64,000 bases of DNA from Akkermansiaceae bacterium UBA6138 (GTDB taxonomy: Bacteria; Verrucomicrobiota; Verrucomicrobiia; Verrucomicrobiales; DEV007): assembly GCA_002422425.1 (NCBI GenBank), contig DIVG01000028.1, forward strand, positions 12,920 through 76,919. Direction: 5' to 3'. This document shows positions 8,875-18,978 of the stretch, piece by piece; the stretch's first letter is position 1, and each line of letters begins with the position of its first letter. The notes beneath the pieces were generated by a model. It was not told where the DNA came from. It did not search any database and saw only the letters and a list, made by a program, of their open reading frames with translations. A program made the position numbers and the translations under genes.

Positions 8875-9486
8875 ATGAAACGAGCTCTCCTCCCCTGTCT
8901 TTTTCTGTCCACCCTCTTTGTTGACTCCGGTGCAGAAGTCCTCGATTACAAAAAAGAGGTGCTCCCGATCATGAAAAAAAATTGCTGGGATTGTCACAGC
9001 AATGAAAAAGAGGTGAAGGGCAATGTTGATCTCGATCCCGGGACGCTGGCTGACCAGATCGGCCCCTATAATATCATCCGCCCCGGCAAGCCCGGCGAGA
9101 GCGGTTTTGTAGAACGCCTCAAACTCGACGAGACCCACGCGGACTTCATGCCCCGGAAAGGTTCGCCGCTGGCGAAGCGTGAGATCGAAGCGATCGAGGC
9201 CTGGATCGCTGCCGGTGCCATCATCGACGGGGCCGCGATGTCCCCCGATGAGGAGAAGAGGGCCGCCGAGTTCTCCTCGGTCCCGACCGGGAAAAAAGTG
9301 GATGGGGCTGCGGGCGAGTACCTCTCCTGGACAAATGCCGCCGGGAAAGTGATCGAAGCGAGGTTGGTTTCCCTCGACGCCGACTCGGTGAAATTGCTCC
9401 TCAAGACTGGCAGGGCGTATGATGTTCGTCTTCAGGACTTGAGCCCCGAGAGCGTTGCCCAGGCAAAAAAGCTTGCCGGGCAGTAG
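8875..9486 (+). CDS. Exported planctomycete-type cytochrome c / SHD1 domain protein
   Basis: This protein of 203 aa begins with a signal peptide (about residues 1-20). Residues 25-115 look like the PSCyt1 planctomycete cytochrome domain, with the haem motif CWDCH (Cys37, Cys40, His41) and the usual MPRKG segment that can supply the Met ligand. The C-terminal 60 residues (YLSWTNAAGKVIEARLVSL and following) match the SHD1 beta-barrel fold often attached to PVC exported proteins. It is probably a periplasmic electron carrier. It is the last gene of a plus-strand run and converges on lsrF. Confidence 0.82.
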   Translation: MKRALLPCLFLSTLFVDSGAEVLDYKKEVLPIMKKNCWDCHSNEKEVKGNVDLDPGTLADQIGPYNIIRPGKPGESGFVERLKLDETHADFMPRKGSPLAKREIEAIEAWIAAGAIIDGAAMSPDEEKRAAEFSSVPTGKKVDGAAGEYLSWTNAAGKVIEARLVSLDADSVKLLLKTGRAYDVRLQDLSPESVAQAKKLAGQ

Positions 9487-9530
9487 GGGTTGATCCGGTC
9501 CGCTTTCCGGCCCCCGCGAACACACCCTCC

Positions 9531-9566
9531 AAAAAGAGCCCCCTCCGGCGCGAACCGGAGAGGGTG
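9531..9566 (-). terminator. Probable Rho-independent terminator of lsrF
   Basis: Read on the minus strand, a stem of about 10 bp (inner arms CTCCGG and CCGGAG, loop TTCGCG, one G-U pair further out) is followed by CTCTTTTT. It lies 27 bp beyond the lsrF stop codon, between convergent genes. An alternative pairing with ACACCCT at 9522-9528 could let it act on the plus strand too, but there is no strong T-run on that side. Confidence 0.7.
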
Positions 9567-9593
9567 TCTGAAAAACGGATTGGCTGTCAGCGA

Positions 9594-10475
9594 TTATTTC
9601 GCCTCAGCCCGGAGCGTTTCGAAGAGGTCGAAGGCTTCCTGTGGCTTGAGCCCGTCATGAACGACCCCGGCGACGGCTTTGATCATGGCGAGAGGAGCCT
9701 CGGACTGGAACACGTTGCGGCCCATATCGACGCCGGAGGCACCGCACTGGATCGCATTGTAGGCGAGTTCGAGCGCTTCGAGTTCCGGCAGTTTTTTGCC
9801 GCCGGCGATGACCACGGGGACGGGGCAGGCCGCGACGACTTTTTCAAATCCTTCGGTGTAGTAGGTCTTCACGATACTGGCACCGTTCTCGGCGCAGACG
9901 CGCGAGGCGAGGCCGAAGTAACGGGCGTCGCGGGCCATGTCTTTACCGACAGCGGTCACGCCCATGACGGGGATGCTGTACTTGTTCCCGATATCGACAA
10001 GACGGCTGAAATTCGCCACTGTGGAAGCTTCGGTGGCGGCGTCTCCAATGGCGAGCATCGCGGCCATGGCAGAGGCGTTCATCGAGATCGCGTCAGCTTC
10101 GGCGATGAGAACGTTGTGGTTCATTTCCGTAAGGATCGTGGTCCCGGTGTCAGTGCGGAGACAGATCGGCCTGGTGTTATCAGCCGGGATGCTGGAACGG
10201 ATCATTCCGCGGGTCCCCATGAGGCAGTCGGCGTGCTCGGCAAGGGGGGCAATGTTCAGGTCGATGCGCTCGAGTCCCGAAGTGGGGCCCATGAGGAAGC
10301 CGTGGTCAAAGGCCAGCATGACGGTGCGACCGGATTTCCGGTTGAAAATGCGCGCCATGCGGTTCTTGATGCCCCAATCAGTGTTGTTCAGGCCTTTGAG
10401 GTAAAAGGAACTGGTGTCTGCGGGAGTGGTGAGACCAAAATTGTCTCCGTCTCTGATGTCGTCTAGATCTGCCAT
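9594..10475 (-). CDS. lsrF: 3-hydroxy-5-phosphonooxypentane-2,4-dione thiolase (LsrF) / class I aldolase family
   Basis: This 293-aa TIM-barrel protein closely follows E. coli LsrF from the first residues (MADLDDIRDGDNF) to the C-terminus. Recognisable blocks are TVMLAFDHGF, LERIDLNIAPLAEHAD, IVKTYY with Lys203 at the same number as the catalytic Lys of E. coli LsrF, CPVPVVIAGGKKLPE and GASGVDMGRNVFQS. LsrF transfers the acetyl group of the processed AI-2 phosphate to CoA. No other lsr gene (lsrABCD, K, R, G) is present here, so the enzyme may serve another aldolase-like reaction. It stands alone on the minus strand, with its own terminator. Confidence 0.88.
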   Translation of the reverse strand: MADLDDIRDGDNFGLTTPADTSSFYLKGLNNTDWGIKNRMARIFNRKSGRTVMLAFDHGFLMGPTSGLERIDLNIAPLAEHADCLMGTRGMIRSSIPADNTRPICLRTDTGTTILTEMNHNVLIAEADAISMNASAMAAMLAIGDAATEASTVANFSRLVDIGNKYSIPVMGVTAVGKDMARDARYFGLASRVCAENGASIVKTYYTEGFEKVVAACPVPVVIAGGKKLPELEALELAYNAIQCGASGVDMGRNVFQSEAPLAMIKAVAGVVHDGLKPQEAFDLFETLRAEAK

Positions 10476-10586
10476 AAAATATCCGGGTTTTGTAGGATAA
10501 GCTAAGCTTGCTGGCGATGAGGGGTAGGGTCAATATCCAATTGCGCCGGGCTTGAGTCGGTTTGGTTTCGAATCCCCGGCCTGGTA

Positions 10587-11039
10587 TCATGGCTTTACCC
10601 GAGCCCTTGCGGCTTTGGCAACGGCGGCGGCGACGGGATTGATCGCCGGACCGGCCGGGGATTGGCGCAGTAGCTTTTTGGTCACTGTTCCCTGAGCGGG
10701 AGCGGTCGCCTCGACCTGATCCCGGATCTCAATGACGCGGATGAAGCGCGCTTTCGCGGTGAGGCCGAGGAGCAGGATGTCGCCTTCGTGGAGTTCGCGC
10801 GGTTCGCTCCCGAGGACTTCGCCGTTGAGGCGCGTGCCGTTCGTCGAGCCCAGATCGATGAAGTCGTAGCCGCTTTCACGTTGGCGCAGCTCTCCATGCC
10901 GACTCGAGACCGCGTCTTCGCCGATGACGATGGCATTGCTTCCGTCCCGCCCGATCCTGATGGAGCGGGCGCTGAGCTGGTAATGGCGCGGGGCGGAACC
11001 GGGCGACTCCACCACGAGATTAAAAATCGGCTTCGACAT
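10587..11039 (-). CDS. FHA domain protein
   Basis: This 150-aa cytosolic protein is built around one forkhead-associated domain (about residues 20-105). The conserved phosphothreonine-binding loops are visible: IRIGRDGSNAIVI, SSRHGEL and DLGSTNGTRLNG. The C-terminal ~40 residues are Ala/Pro/Lys-rich and probably flexible. FHA domains bind phosphothreonine peptides, so it may be an adaptor for a Ser/Thr kinase, but no kinase gene is nearby. The start at 11039 is preferred over one 12 codons upstream because the domain begins immediately after it. Confidence 0.88.
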   Translation of the reverse strand: MSKPIFNLVVESPGSAPRHYQLSARSIRIGRDGSNAIVIGEDAVSSRHGELRQRESGYDFIDLGSTNGTRLNGEVLGSEPRELHEGDILLLGLTAKARFIRVIEIRDQVEATAPAQGTVTKKLLRQSPAGPAINPVAAAVAKAARARVKP

Positions 11040-11175
11040 GGGGCGAGAGTAGAGAGGTGAGCGGCGTATTGTCAATCACGACGGCGTAGGTGGCGTGATG
11101 GTGTCCACCTTCGGGTCTCCCGGCGGGGCCGACACCCGGAATGCGACAGCAGGGCTGCAGCAGTCCGGCGGGGAG

Positions 11176-13089
<1,914 letters not shown>

Positions 13090-13205
13090 GGGGGGAGGGA
13101 GAGTCGCGAATGTAGGCGCAGCCCGTCACAACTCAACTCTGTTAAGCAGCAGAGTGAAGAGGGTTGGGCGACAGGCAATCGGTCCGGTTCCCCCCTCTCC
13201 CGGCA

Positions 13206-13937
13206 TCAAATCCCGACCGCCTCGCGCCAGATCTTCGCCATCAGTCCGTGTCCAGCCTGGCTCGGGTGGACGCCGTCAGCCGCCCAGTAGGCGGGTTCGG
13301 TCCCGGCCTTGACCACCTCATCGAATTTCGCCTGAAAGGGCACCCAGATCGCGCCGGCTCCCCTGGCGACCTCTTCGGCGAAGGCGCGTCGTATCTCGAA
13401 CTCGGGGAACCACGTGTCATTGACCGCCCCGCAGCGCAGCACGAAGGGTTCGCAGATGACGAGCGTAACTCCCGGCAGGGCCGCTTTGGTTCGCTCAAGC
13501 AGGGCGGCGAAGCCGTCACGATAGACCTCGGGCGTGCCGCCGTAGTTGCCGTTGAGCTTGTGCCAGATGTCGTTCACTCCGATGAGGATGCTTAGTATAG
13601 CGGGCTTCAGGTCGAGGCAATCGTGCTGCCAGCGGGCTTCGAGGTCGGGGACCTTGTTCCCGGAGATCCCGCGATTGTATAGACTGAGGCCCAGTGACGC
13701 GTGCTCGGCGAGGAGCTGTCCGGCAAGGTGGAAGGGATAACCTCGACCGAGCATGGCGGGGTTGTTCGCGCTGCCTTCGCTCTTCCGGTCGCGACCCGCG
13801 TCGGTGATGGAGTCACCCTGAAACAGGATCGTCGCTCCCTTTTCGAGCTTCACGGCCGGGGCGGCATGAGTGGGGCGGGGGAGAAGCGAGGCGGCCGAGC
13901 CGGCGGCGGTGAGAGAGAGAAGATGGCGGCGGTTCAT
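13206..13937 (-). CDS. Exported SGNH/GDSL hydrolase
   Basis: This 243-aa protein has a twin-arginine-like leader (MNRRHLLSLTAAGSAAS) and the four SGNH blocks: block I GDSIT with the nucleophile Ser43, block II NRGISGN, block III IGVNDIW and block V DGVHPSQAGH. Such enzymes are often carbohydrate acetylesterases. It lies downstream of the PL10-like lyase and SHD1-esterase genes on the same strand, so removal of acetyl groups from pectin or a related polysaccharide is a reasonable guess. A G-rich tandem repeat occupies the short region before its start. Confidence 0.88.
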   Translation of the reverse strand: MNRRHLLSLTAAGSAASLLPRPTHAAPAVKLEKGATILFQGDSITDAGRDRKSEGSANNPAMLGRGYPFHLAGQLLAEHASLGLSLYNRGISGNKVPDLEARWQHDCLDLKPAILSILIGVNDIWHKLNGNYGGTPEVYRDGFAALLERTKAALPGVTLVICEPFVLRCGAVNDTWFPEFEIRRAFAEEVARGAGAIWVPFQAKFDEVVKAGTEPAYWAADGVHPSQAGHGLMAKIWREAVGI

Positions 13938-13943
13938 TGAGGA

Positions 13944-14039
13944 AGGGGTTCAGGGGTTGAGGGGTTCAGGGGTTGAGGGATTCAGGGGTTGAGGGATTCA
14001 GGGGTTGAGGGATTCAGGGGTTGAGGGATTCAGGGGTTG
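13944..14039. repeat. G-rich tandem repeat, six 16-bp units (8-bp sub-period)
   Basis: Six units of 16 bp follow each other without gaps. Units 1-2 read AGGGGTTCAGGGGTTG and units 3-6 AGGGATTCAGGGGTTG. Each unit is itself two near-identical 8-mers. The repeat fills the gap between the lyase and SGNH hydrolase genes and supplies the last residues and the TGA stop of the lyase. Regular G3-4 runs separated by 3-5 bases satisfy a G-quadruplex pattern on the plus strand. Confidence 0.95.
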
Positions 14040-15481
14040 AGTTTTGCTTTTGCGGCGGCGTTGACGTAGGTCGACATGGCGTTGAGATGTCTTACAAAGA
14101 GTGCGGCGGAAATTTCGCCGTCATCGGTCCAGACGCCATCTTCGTTTTGGTCTTCGAGAGCCGTTTTGACTTTGCCGCGGACGTTGCGGGCAGTCTTGAG
14201 CCAGCGCCCGGCGGTCTCGGGATTTCTGCGCGAGGCGAGGACCTCTTCGCGGGGCTTTGCGAGCGCTTCGCGAAGACGTTCGATCTTGTCCATCAGGCCG
14301 GCATCGATTTTGAAGCCGTAGTGCGGGGGCGTGTTCGAACCGTCGTAGGTGAGGGCGTAGGTTTTGTCCTCGCAGTAGAGCGGCTTGTTCGTGTGCAGTT
14401 CGTAAAAGCGTGCCCATTGCCCGTCGGGAAGGCGGCTCTTTTCGAGCCAGTCGAGGGCGGCCGGAATGGTGGCGCGGTATTTCTCTTCGCCGGTTGCAAT
14501 CCAGATTTCAAAGAGGGTCGTGCAGGCGCCGAAGGACTCGGTCGAGGTCAGCGCGGGCGGCTCGAATTTGCGTGCCCAGACCGGGATCATCTCCTGATTG
14601 TATTGCTGCGCCCAGGCCGGTTGATCGCCCTCGAACTGGGCAAGGAGGAGAAAATCCCCGCAGCGTTTCGCCGCCTCGAGGTATCGCGCCTCGCCCGTGA
14701 GTTCGTGGGCACGCAGCATCAGCAAAACAAGTCGCTCGAGATTGCCGTCGTTGAGGGTGTGAAAGTCGGTGTATTTCTCCTTGGGGAATTCGCGTGGCCA
14801 TTCCGCGGGCATCGTGGCCTTTTTCACGATGCCGTCGGCCGGAGCGGGGGCGCTGAACTGCTGGGGCCATGACCCGATCGCCGTCTGCGCGGCGAGGATG
14901 CGGTCAAAGGCGTAGGTGACGGACTCCTGCAGCTCCGTGTCGGCCCGACCCGCGTCGGTGTGGGCGAGTTCGAGAAGGAGGAGCAGCGCCGACTGGGTCT
15001 TGTTGTCGTCGAGGGTAGAGGAGTTCTTTTGTTTGCCGATCTCAGTCACCCCCGCGAGGACTTCCTTGCGTAGCCACCAGTTTTTCGGATCGTCGCCAGC
15101 AAAATCAAAGTCCGCCGACCATCCGCCCGACTCGAGCTGGCAATCGATGAGCGCCCTGGCCGCCCCCTTGGCCCCGGCGAGAAAGGCTTCGTCGCCCGTC
15201 GCCTCCCAGGCCTGCAACATTGCCAGGCCGACCGTCGTTGTGCCGTGAGGCTGGATCGAGATGATCGTTTTACTCTTTTTGCCCTCGACCATGGCCTCAC
15301 TGAGGTCGCGCTTCCAGGCTGAGGCGTAGCCGCCGTGCGAGGCGAGTTTCGAAAGGTAAAAGTCGTTCGCCTTGCGCATCGCCGCGATCACCTTCGCCGG
15401 ATCGGGGGGATCGTCGGCGGCGAGCAGTGGCGGCAGTGTCAGGATCGCGGCAAGGAGCGCCGACCTTAGGATCGTCTTCAT
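14030..15481 (-). CDS. Exported pectate lyase-like protein (PL10-type alpha/alpha barrel)
   Basis: This 483-aa protein has a signal peptide (MKTILRSALLAAILTLPPLLA) and repeated helix-hairpin segments with the GTTT and GGW pattern of PL10 pectate lyases (QPHGTTTVGLAMLQAWEATGDE, then LESGGWSADFDF; later LNDGNLERLVLLMLRAHELTGEARY). PL10 enzymes cleave polygalacturonate by beta-elimination. I cannot place the catalytic residues with certainty. Its start overlaps the stop of the upstream esterase gene (ATGA on the minus strand), so the two are probably co-translated. Its stop codon lies within the tandem repeat, so repeat expansion would not alter the protein much beyond its last residues. Confidence 0.72.
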   Translation of the reverse strand: MKTILRSALLAAILTLPPLLAADDPPDPAKVIAAMRKANDFYLSKLASHGGYASAWKRDLSEAMVEGKKSKTIISIQPHGTTTVGLAMLQAWEATGDEAFLAGAKGAARALIDCQLESGGWSADFDFAGDDPKNWWLRKEVLAGVTEIGKQKNSSTLDDNKTQSALLLLLELAHTDAGRADTELQESVTYAFDRILAAQTAIGSWPQQFSAPAPADGIVKKATMPAEWPREFPKEKYTDFHTLNDGNLERLVLLMLRAHELTGEARYLEAAKRCGDFLLLAQFEGDQPAWAQQYNQEMIPVWARKFEPPALTSTESFGACTTLFEIWIATGEEKYRATIPAALDWLEKSRLPDGQWARFYELHTNKPLYCEDKTYALTYDGSNTPPHYGFKIDAGLMDKIERLREALAKPREEVLASRRNPETAGRWLKTARNVRGKVKTALEDQNEDGVWTDDGEISAALFVRHLNAMSTYVNAAAKAKLNP

Positions 15482-16428
15482 GGGGTGGGGGGGGCGCCAA
15501 GTCTTTGCGCAAAGATCCATTCGTGGAGCTCGGGTTTCACATACGCGATCGAGGTGATGAGATGGCCTTCGCCTTCAAGGATCGTCATCTGCGCCTTCGT
15601 GCCTCCGGCCGCCTTTATCGCTGCTATCATCGAGGTCGAGCGTTCGAGGGGAACATCCTCGTCTTTGTCGCCGTGAAAGGCCCAGAGCGGAGTCTCTTTC
15701 AGCGCCGCCGCCTTCGACGGGTCACCGCCGCCGCAGAGAGGAATGATCGCGGCGAAGACACCCGGATTTTCCGTGCCGAGATACCACGAACCCGATCCGC
15801 CCATGGACGAGCCGGTCAGGTAAATACGCGACTCGTCGATGGGGAGCGCGTCGGCGAGAGAGCGGATCACTTTCATCAGATTTGCGGCGACCTCGTTGCG
15901 GAAGCCGATGGCCCGGTCGGGGCACTGCGGAGCGAGGACAAAGCAGGGGCGCTCCTCCTGATTCGCCTCTTCAGTGAAGGGCTTCGTCGCGCCGCCCATC
16001 TGGGCCTCGTTGTCCGATCCGCTCTGGCCTGCACCGTGCAGCCAGATCACGAGCGGGTAGCGCTCTGTCGCCTTCCACCGGGGATTGCCGTAGAGCTGGT
16101 AGTTGAGTCCCTCGGGCGAGGCGTTTTTGACAAAGGCACCCGTGACGAGGTGGGCGAGGGGACCGTCCTTGAGCCCCGCGTCGCGGGCCTGTTCGCGCAG
16201 GAGCCCTTTCACATAGGCCTGATCGGTCTCGGAGAGCTTGTCGAGCGGCACCTTGAAGGTCTGGAAGTCCGCCGTCCGCTTGATCCTCACCTCGGTTGCC
16301 GAGAACTCCATCAGCTCGCCCTCGAAAGTTGACTTCCCGTCCGCCGAGGTCCAGGCGCGTTTTTCGGCCTGTAGAAATGAGGCGAGGAAGCTGATGAGAA
16401 AGAGAGTGAAAACAGGGAGAATTCGCAT
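15478..16428 (-). CDS. Exported SHD1-esterase (alpha/beta hydrolase)
   Basis: This 316-aa protein has a signal peptide (residues 1-21), an SHD1-like beta domain (about 24-75: RAWTSADGKSTFEGELMEF ... VPLDKLSETDQ) and a prolyl-oligopeptidase/PHB-depolymerase-type esterase domain. The oxyanion motif WLHGAGQ, nucleophile Ser208 in GSSMGG, acid Asp254 or Asp258 (HGDKDEDVP) and His289 (GEGHL) form the expected triad. The start at 16428 begins the signal peptide; longer in-frame starts precede it without one. It leads the probable operon esterase, lyase and SGNH hydrolase. Confidence 0.86.
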   Translation of the reverse strand: MRILPVFTLFLISFLASFLQAEKRAWTSADGKSTFEGELMEFSATEVRIKRTADFQTFKVPLDKLSETDQAYVKGLLREQARDAGLKDGPLAHLVTGAFVKNASPEGLNYQLYGNPRWKATERYPLVIWLHGAGQSGSDNEAQMGGATKPFTEEANQEERPCFVLAPQCPDRAIGFRNEVAANLMKVIRSLADALPIDESRIYLTGSSMGGSGSWYLGTENPGVFAAIIPLCGGGDPSKAAALKETPLWAFHGDKDEDVPLERSTSMIAAIKAAGGTKAQMTILEGEGHLITSIAYVKPELHEWIFAQRLGAPPTP

Positions 16429-16507
16429 GGTGAGGAAGTTAGGGAGCTTCCGATGATGAGACAAGCCGAATCCCTCGATCCGTATGGGCGTTTTGCGATT
16501 TTTCCTT

Positions 16508-16909
16508 TCAAACGGTTCTATCGAGAGCCAACACTTGCAACCCGGCAATCTTCCCGAAATGGCGATGATTTCGAGTGACGAGCGGAAGACCGGCAGACAG
16601 GGCGCAAGCGGCGATCCAGAGATCATTTTGTCCCATTTCCCGCCACCACGGCTCGCTCTGAATGGAAGCGCAAAGTGTCGCGTAGGCCGGGACCACAGTC
16701 GACGGGTCCATCATCGGGATGCCCAGTGCGAGAAATTCATCGACCCGTTCCTGTGGATGCCCGGCCCGCGTAGCTCCGTGCTGGAATTCGCCGAGAACTA
16801 CCCAGGGGATCCCGAGGGACTTACCTTGATTGCTCATCGCGAATGACGTTGCCCAACCCTTACCCCGCCAGAGTCCAATGAGAAAGCTCGTGTCAGCGAT
16901 CAGGTCCAT
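16508..16909 (-). CDS. vapC: PIN-domain toxin, VapC family
   Basis: This 133-aa protein is a compact PIN-domain ribonuclease. The acidic active-site residues are recognisable as Asp6 (IADTSFL), Glu41 (VLGEFQHG) and Asp96 (QNDLWIA), with a TRNHRHF segment near the C-terminus typical of VapC. It would cleave RNA, often tRNA, when free of its antitoxin. Its start lies within the end of the antitoxin gene (10-bp overlap), the usual VapBC order. Confidence 0.9.
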   Translation of the reverse strand: MDLIADTSFLIGLWRGKGWATSFAMSNQGKSLGIPWVVLGEFQHGATRAGHPQERVDEFLALGIPMMDPSTVVPAYATLCASIQSEPWWREMGQNDLWIAACALSAGLPLVTRNHRHFGKIAGLQVLALDRTV

Positions 16910-17130
16910 GGATCGTGTTTTGAAAAAGAACGATCTTCGACACTTTCCTCCATTTTATCGTTTCCCGGGAATTCCGAGGTCGGGTTTGCGTTTAGAAACT
17001 GAAGGAACGATCCCAAAGTGCCCGGGTCGGGCAAAACACGCTTCACCACCGAGGAGAAGGATTCCCTCGAGCCCCGCTTCCACGCCTTGAGCCGTTCATA
17101 CGCCTCATCATCCAAAGTGATCGTTTTCAT
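16900..17130 (-). CDS. vapB: VapB-type antitoxin (DUF217-like)
   Basis: This 76-aa protein begins with a DNA-binding-like segment (MKTITLDDEAYERLKAWK) of the DUF217/VapB kind, followed by an extended acidic tail (EESVEDRSFSKHDPW) likely to wrap the toxin. The start at 17130 is chosen because it begins the conserved segment; a longer in-frame start exists 27 codons upstream. A 12-bp palindrome just before the start is a candidate autoregulatory operator. Confidence 0.85.
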   Translation of the reverse strand: MKTITLDDEAYERLKAWKRGSRESFSSVVKRVLPDPGTLGSFLQFLNANPTSEFPGNDKMEESVEDRSFSKHDPWT

Positions 17131-17136
17131 CTTGTC

Positions 17137-17148
17137 CGTGTATACACG
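17137..17148. promoter_or_regulatory. Palindrome CGTGTATACACG, candidate VapBC operator
   Basis: A perfect 12-bp palindrome lies 6 bp upstream of the antitoxin start codon. VapB-VapC complexes usually repress their own promoter through such sites. Assigned by position and symmetry only. Confidence 0.55.
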
Positions 17149-17365
17149 AACGGTAACACGACGATGCGATTCTGGAAAGTTGTCTGTGCCTTCACCCGAG
17201 AGCGTGAGCATCCTGCTCGCAGATCGCCTAAGGGTGAGCAGGGATGCCCGCGCTTCATCATTGACGCGGTGGATGGGAAGCCTCCTTTCCCTTGGTCGGC
17301 ACGAGGGGCAGTTGTTCGAAATCTTCGAATAACTGAATTCTGAGCCTGATCGTGGTGCGGTGTCC

Positions 17366-18978
17366 TCATATCCCGAGTTGTTTGAGGATTTCCCTCAGCG
17401 CCTTGTCCGTCTCCCGCGCCTCGGCCTCAATCACCTTCAATTCCTCCACGATCTCCGCAATCGGCCGATAGGTCTCCGCGTCGCTCGTGTGGATGTAGCG
17501 GCTCGGGGAAATGTTGTAGTCGTTCTTTTTCAGCTCGGCGAGCTCGACGATGCGGCTGAGTTTTTCCTCCTCCTGCCACTCGAGGAGAACGTCGGCGATG
17601 CGCTGGATGCCGGCCTCGGGGATGAAGTTCTTCGGATCGCCCTTTTCGAAGACCTGGCTGGCGTTGACGAGGAAGACATTGCCCTGACGCGCCTTCGGTT
17701 TGGCTTTGTTGAGAAAGAGGACGATGCCGGGGGCGGTGGTGTTGTAGAAGAGATTCTCGGGCAGGTAGAGGATACTCTCGACGAGGTCGCGATCGACGAA
17801 CCACTGGCGGACGGTTTTTTCTTTGTTGGTGCCGGCATTGCCCGATCCGCGCGAGGCGGCCCCGGTATCGAGGACGACGGCGCCTCGGCCCTTGTCATTA
17901 AGGCTGGCGTGCATGTGCTGGACCCAACCCCAGTCGGCGGAGGATTTACCGGGGAAACCCGCCCCGGCGGGGAAGCGGTCGAGCTCGTCGGCATCGTAAT
18001 CGGCTTCGGTGAACCAGTCCTGATTCCACATGGGATTGGCGACGACCCGGTCGAAGGTGCGCAGCTTGCCGCGTTTGTCGCGGAACTTCGGATTCTTGAA
18101 GGTGTCGCCGATCTCGATCTGACCTTCCATGTCGTGGATGATCATGTTCATGCAGGCCATCGCCCAGATGTCGGCGATGTATTCCTGCCCGTAGAGCTTG
18201 AGGGGGGCAAAGAGGGCCGGTTTTCCAACCCGCCTTTGGCTTTTGATTGGCGGACAGGAATGTCCGCCCTCCGTTTCGCCTCCATCACATTCTGACACTT
18301 GATGATAAGTCCGCCGGAACCGGAGGTGGGATCATATACCTCCATGCCGGGAGCCGGGTCCAGAACGAGGGCCATGATCGTCCCGACCTCGGGCGGAGTG
18401 TAGAACTCTCCCGCACTCTGCCCGGCGAACTTGCGGATGAGGTACTCGTAGCTCTTGCCGATGATGTCGGCCTCCACGTCCTCGAGCCCGAGGCGCTTCG
18501 TGCTGACGGCTTCGATGAGATTCGAGAGGCGGTCGTCGTCGAGGTCGCGCTGGCCGTGGGTGGTGGCATTGAAATCGACGCGGTCGATGATGCCCTGCAG
18601 GGGCGGATTCTCCCGGGCGATGGCCCGCATCTGACTGGTCACGCCCTCGCCGATCCTGTCGGAGAGCAGCCGGATGACGGACCAGACCGGCGCCTCGGGA
18701 TCGTCGGGCACGAGCGGCAGGTAAAAGCGGACGAGCTTGTGATCGGCCTTGGCAAGCTGGAAGGCTTTTTTCCGCGAGCCGACTTCGGCGGCGATGCGGT
18801 TCAACTCGTCATCGAAGACATCGCAGAGGCGCTTGGTGAAGATGAGGGGGAGAATGTAGTCCTTGTATTTCGGCGCGTCCTTGGCCCCGCGAATGGAGCA
18901 GGCGGCATCCCAGATTCAGGATTCGAGGGACTTCGATTTACCGTTTCCGGCTGCGGTGGTGGTTTTCTTCACGGGCAT
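17366..18978 (-). pseudogene. hsdM: Degenerate type I restriction-modification DNA methyltransferase (hsdM)
   Basis: The reading frame from the ATG at 18978 encodes a recognisable HsdM start (MPVKKTTTAAGNGKSKSLES) but hits TGA at 18918-18916, exactly where family members carry a Trp before IWDAACSIRG. After this stop the frame continues (APKYKDYILPLIFTKRLCD ...) to the SAM-binding motif YDPTSGSGG near 18325, where an inserted sequence of about 80 bp shifts the frame. The rest (APLKLYGQEYIADIWAMAC, then VVANPMWNQDWF and LPENLFYNTTAPG) follows in another frame to 17366. The two lesions should prevent a full-length enzyme. No hsdS or hsdR is found on either side. The lesions could be assembly errors, but two of different kinds in one gene makes this less likely. 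Confidence 0.85.
18208..18288. repeat. Small palindrome-bearing insertion inside hsdM
   Basis: This stretch has no counterpart in HsdM proteins and separates the motif I region from APLKLYGQEY. It contains a hairpin with arms GGCGGACA (18249-18256) and TGTCCGCC (18261-18268). From memory, comparable short palindromic sequences, whose frames read like RNVRPP or HSCPP, recur in Verrucomicrobia genomes, so this is probably a REP/MITE-like interspersed repeat. The ends are approximate, and no target-site duplication is evident by eye. Confidence 0.6.

Noticed and set aside
9594..10475. AI-2 quorum-sensing locus
   Set aside because: Only lsrF is present; the transporter, kinase and regulator genes are missing, so a complete lsr system is not supported.
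13944..14039. CRISPR array
   Set aside because: The units are contiguous 16-mers without spacers, and no cas genes are present.
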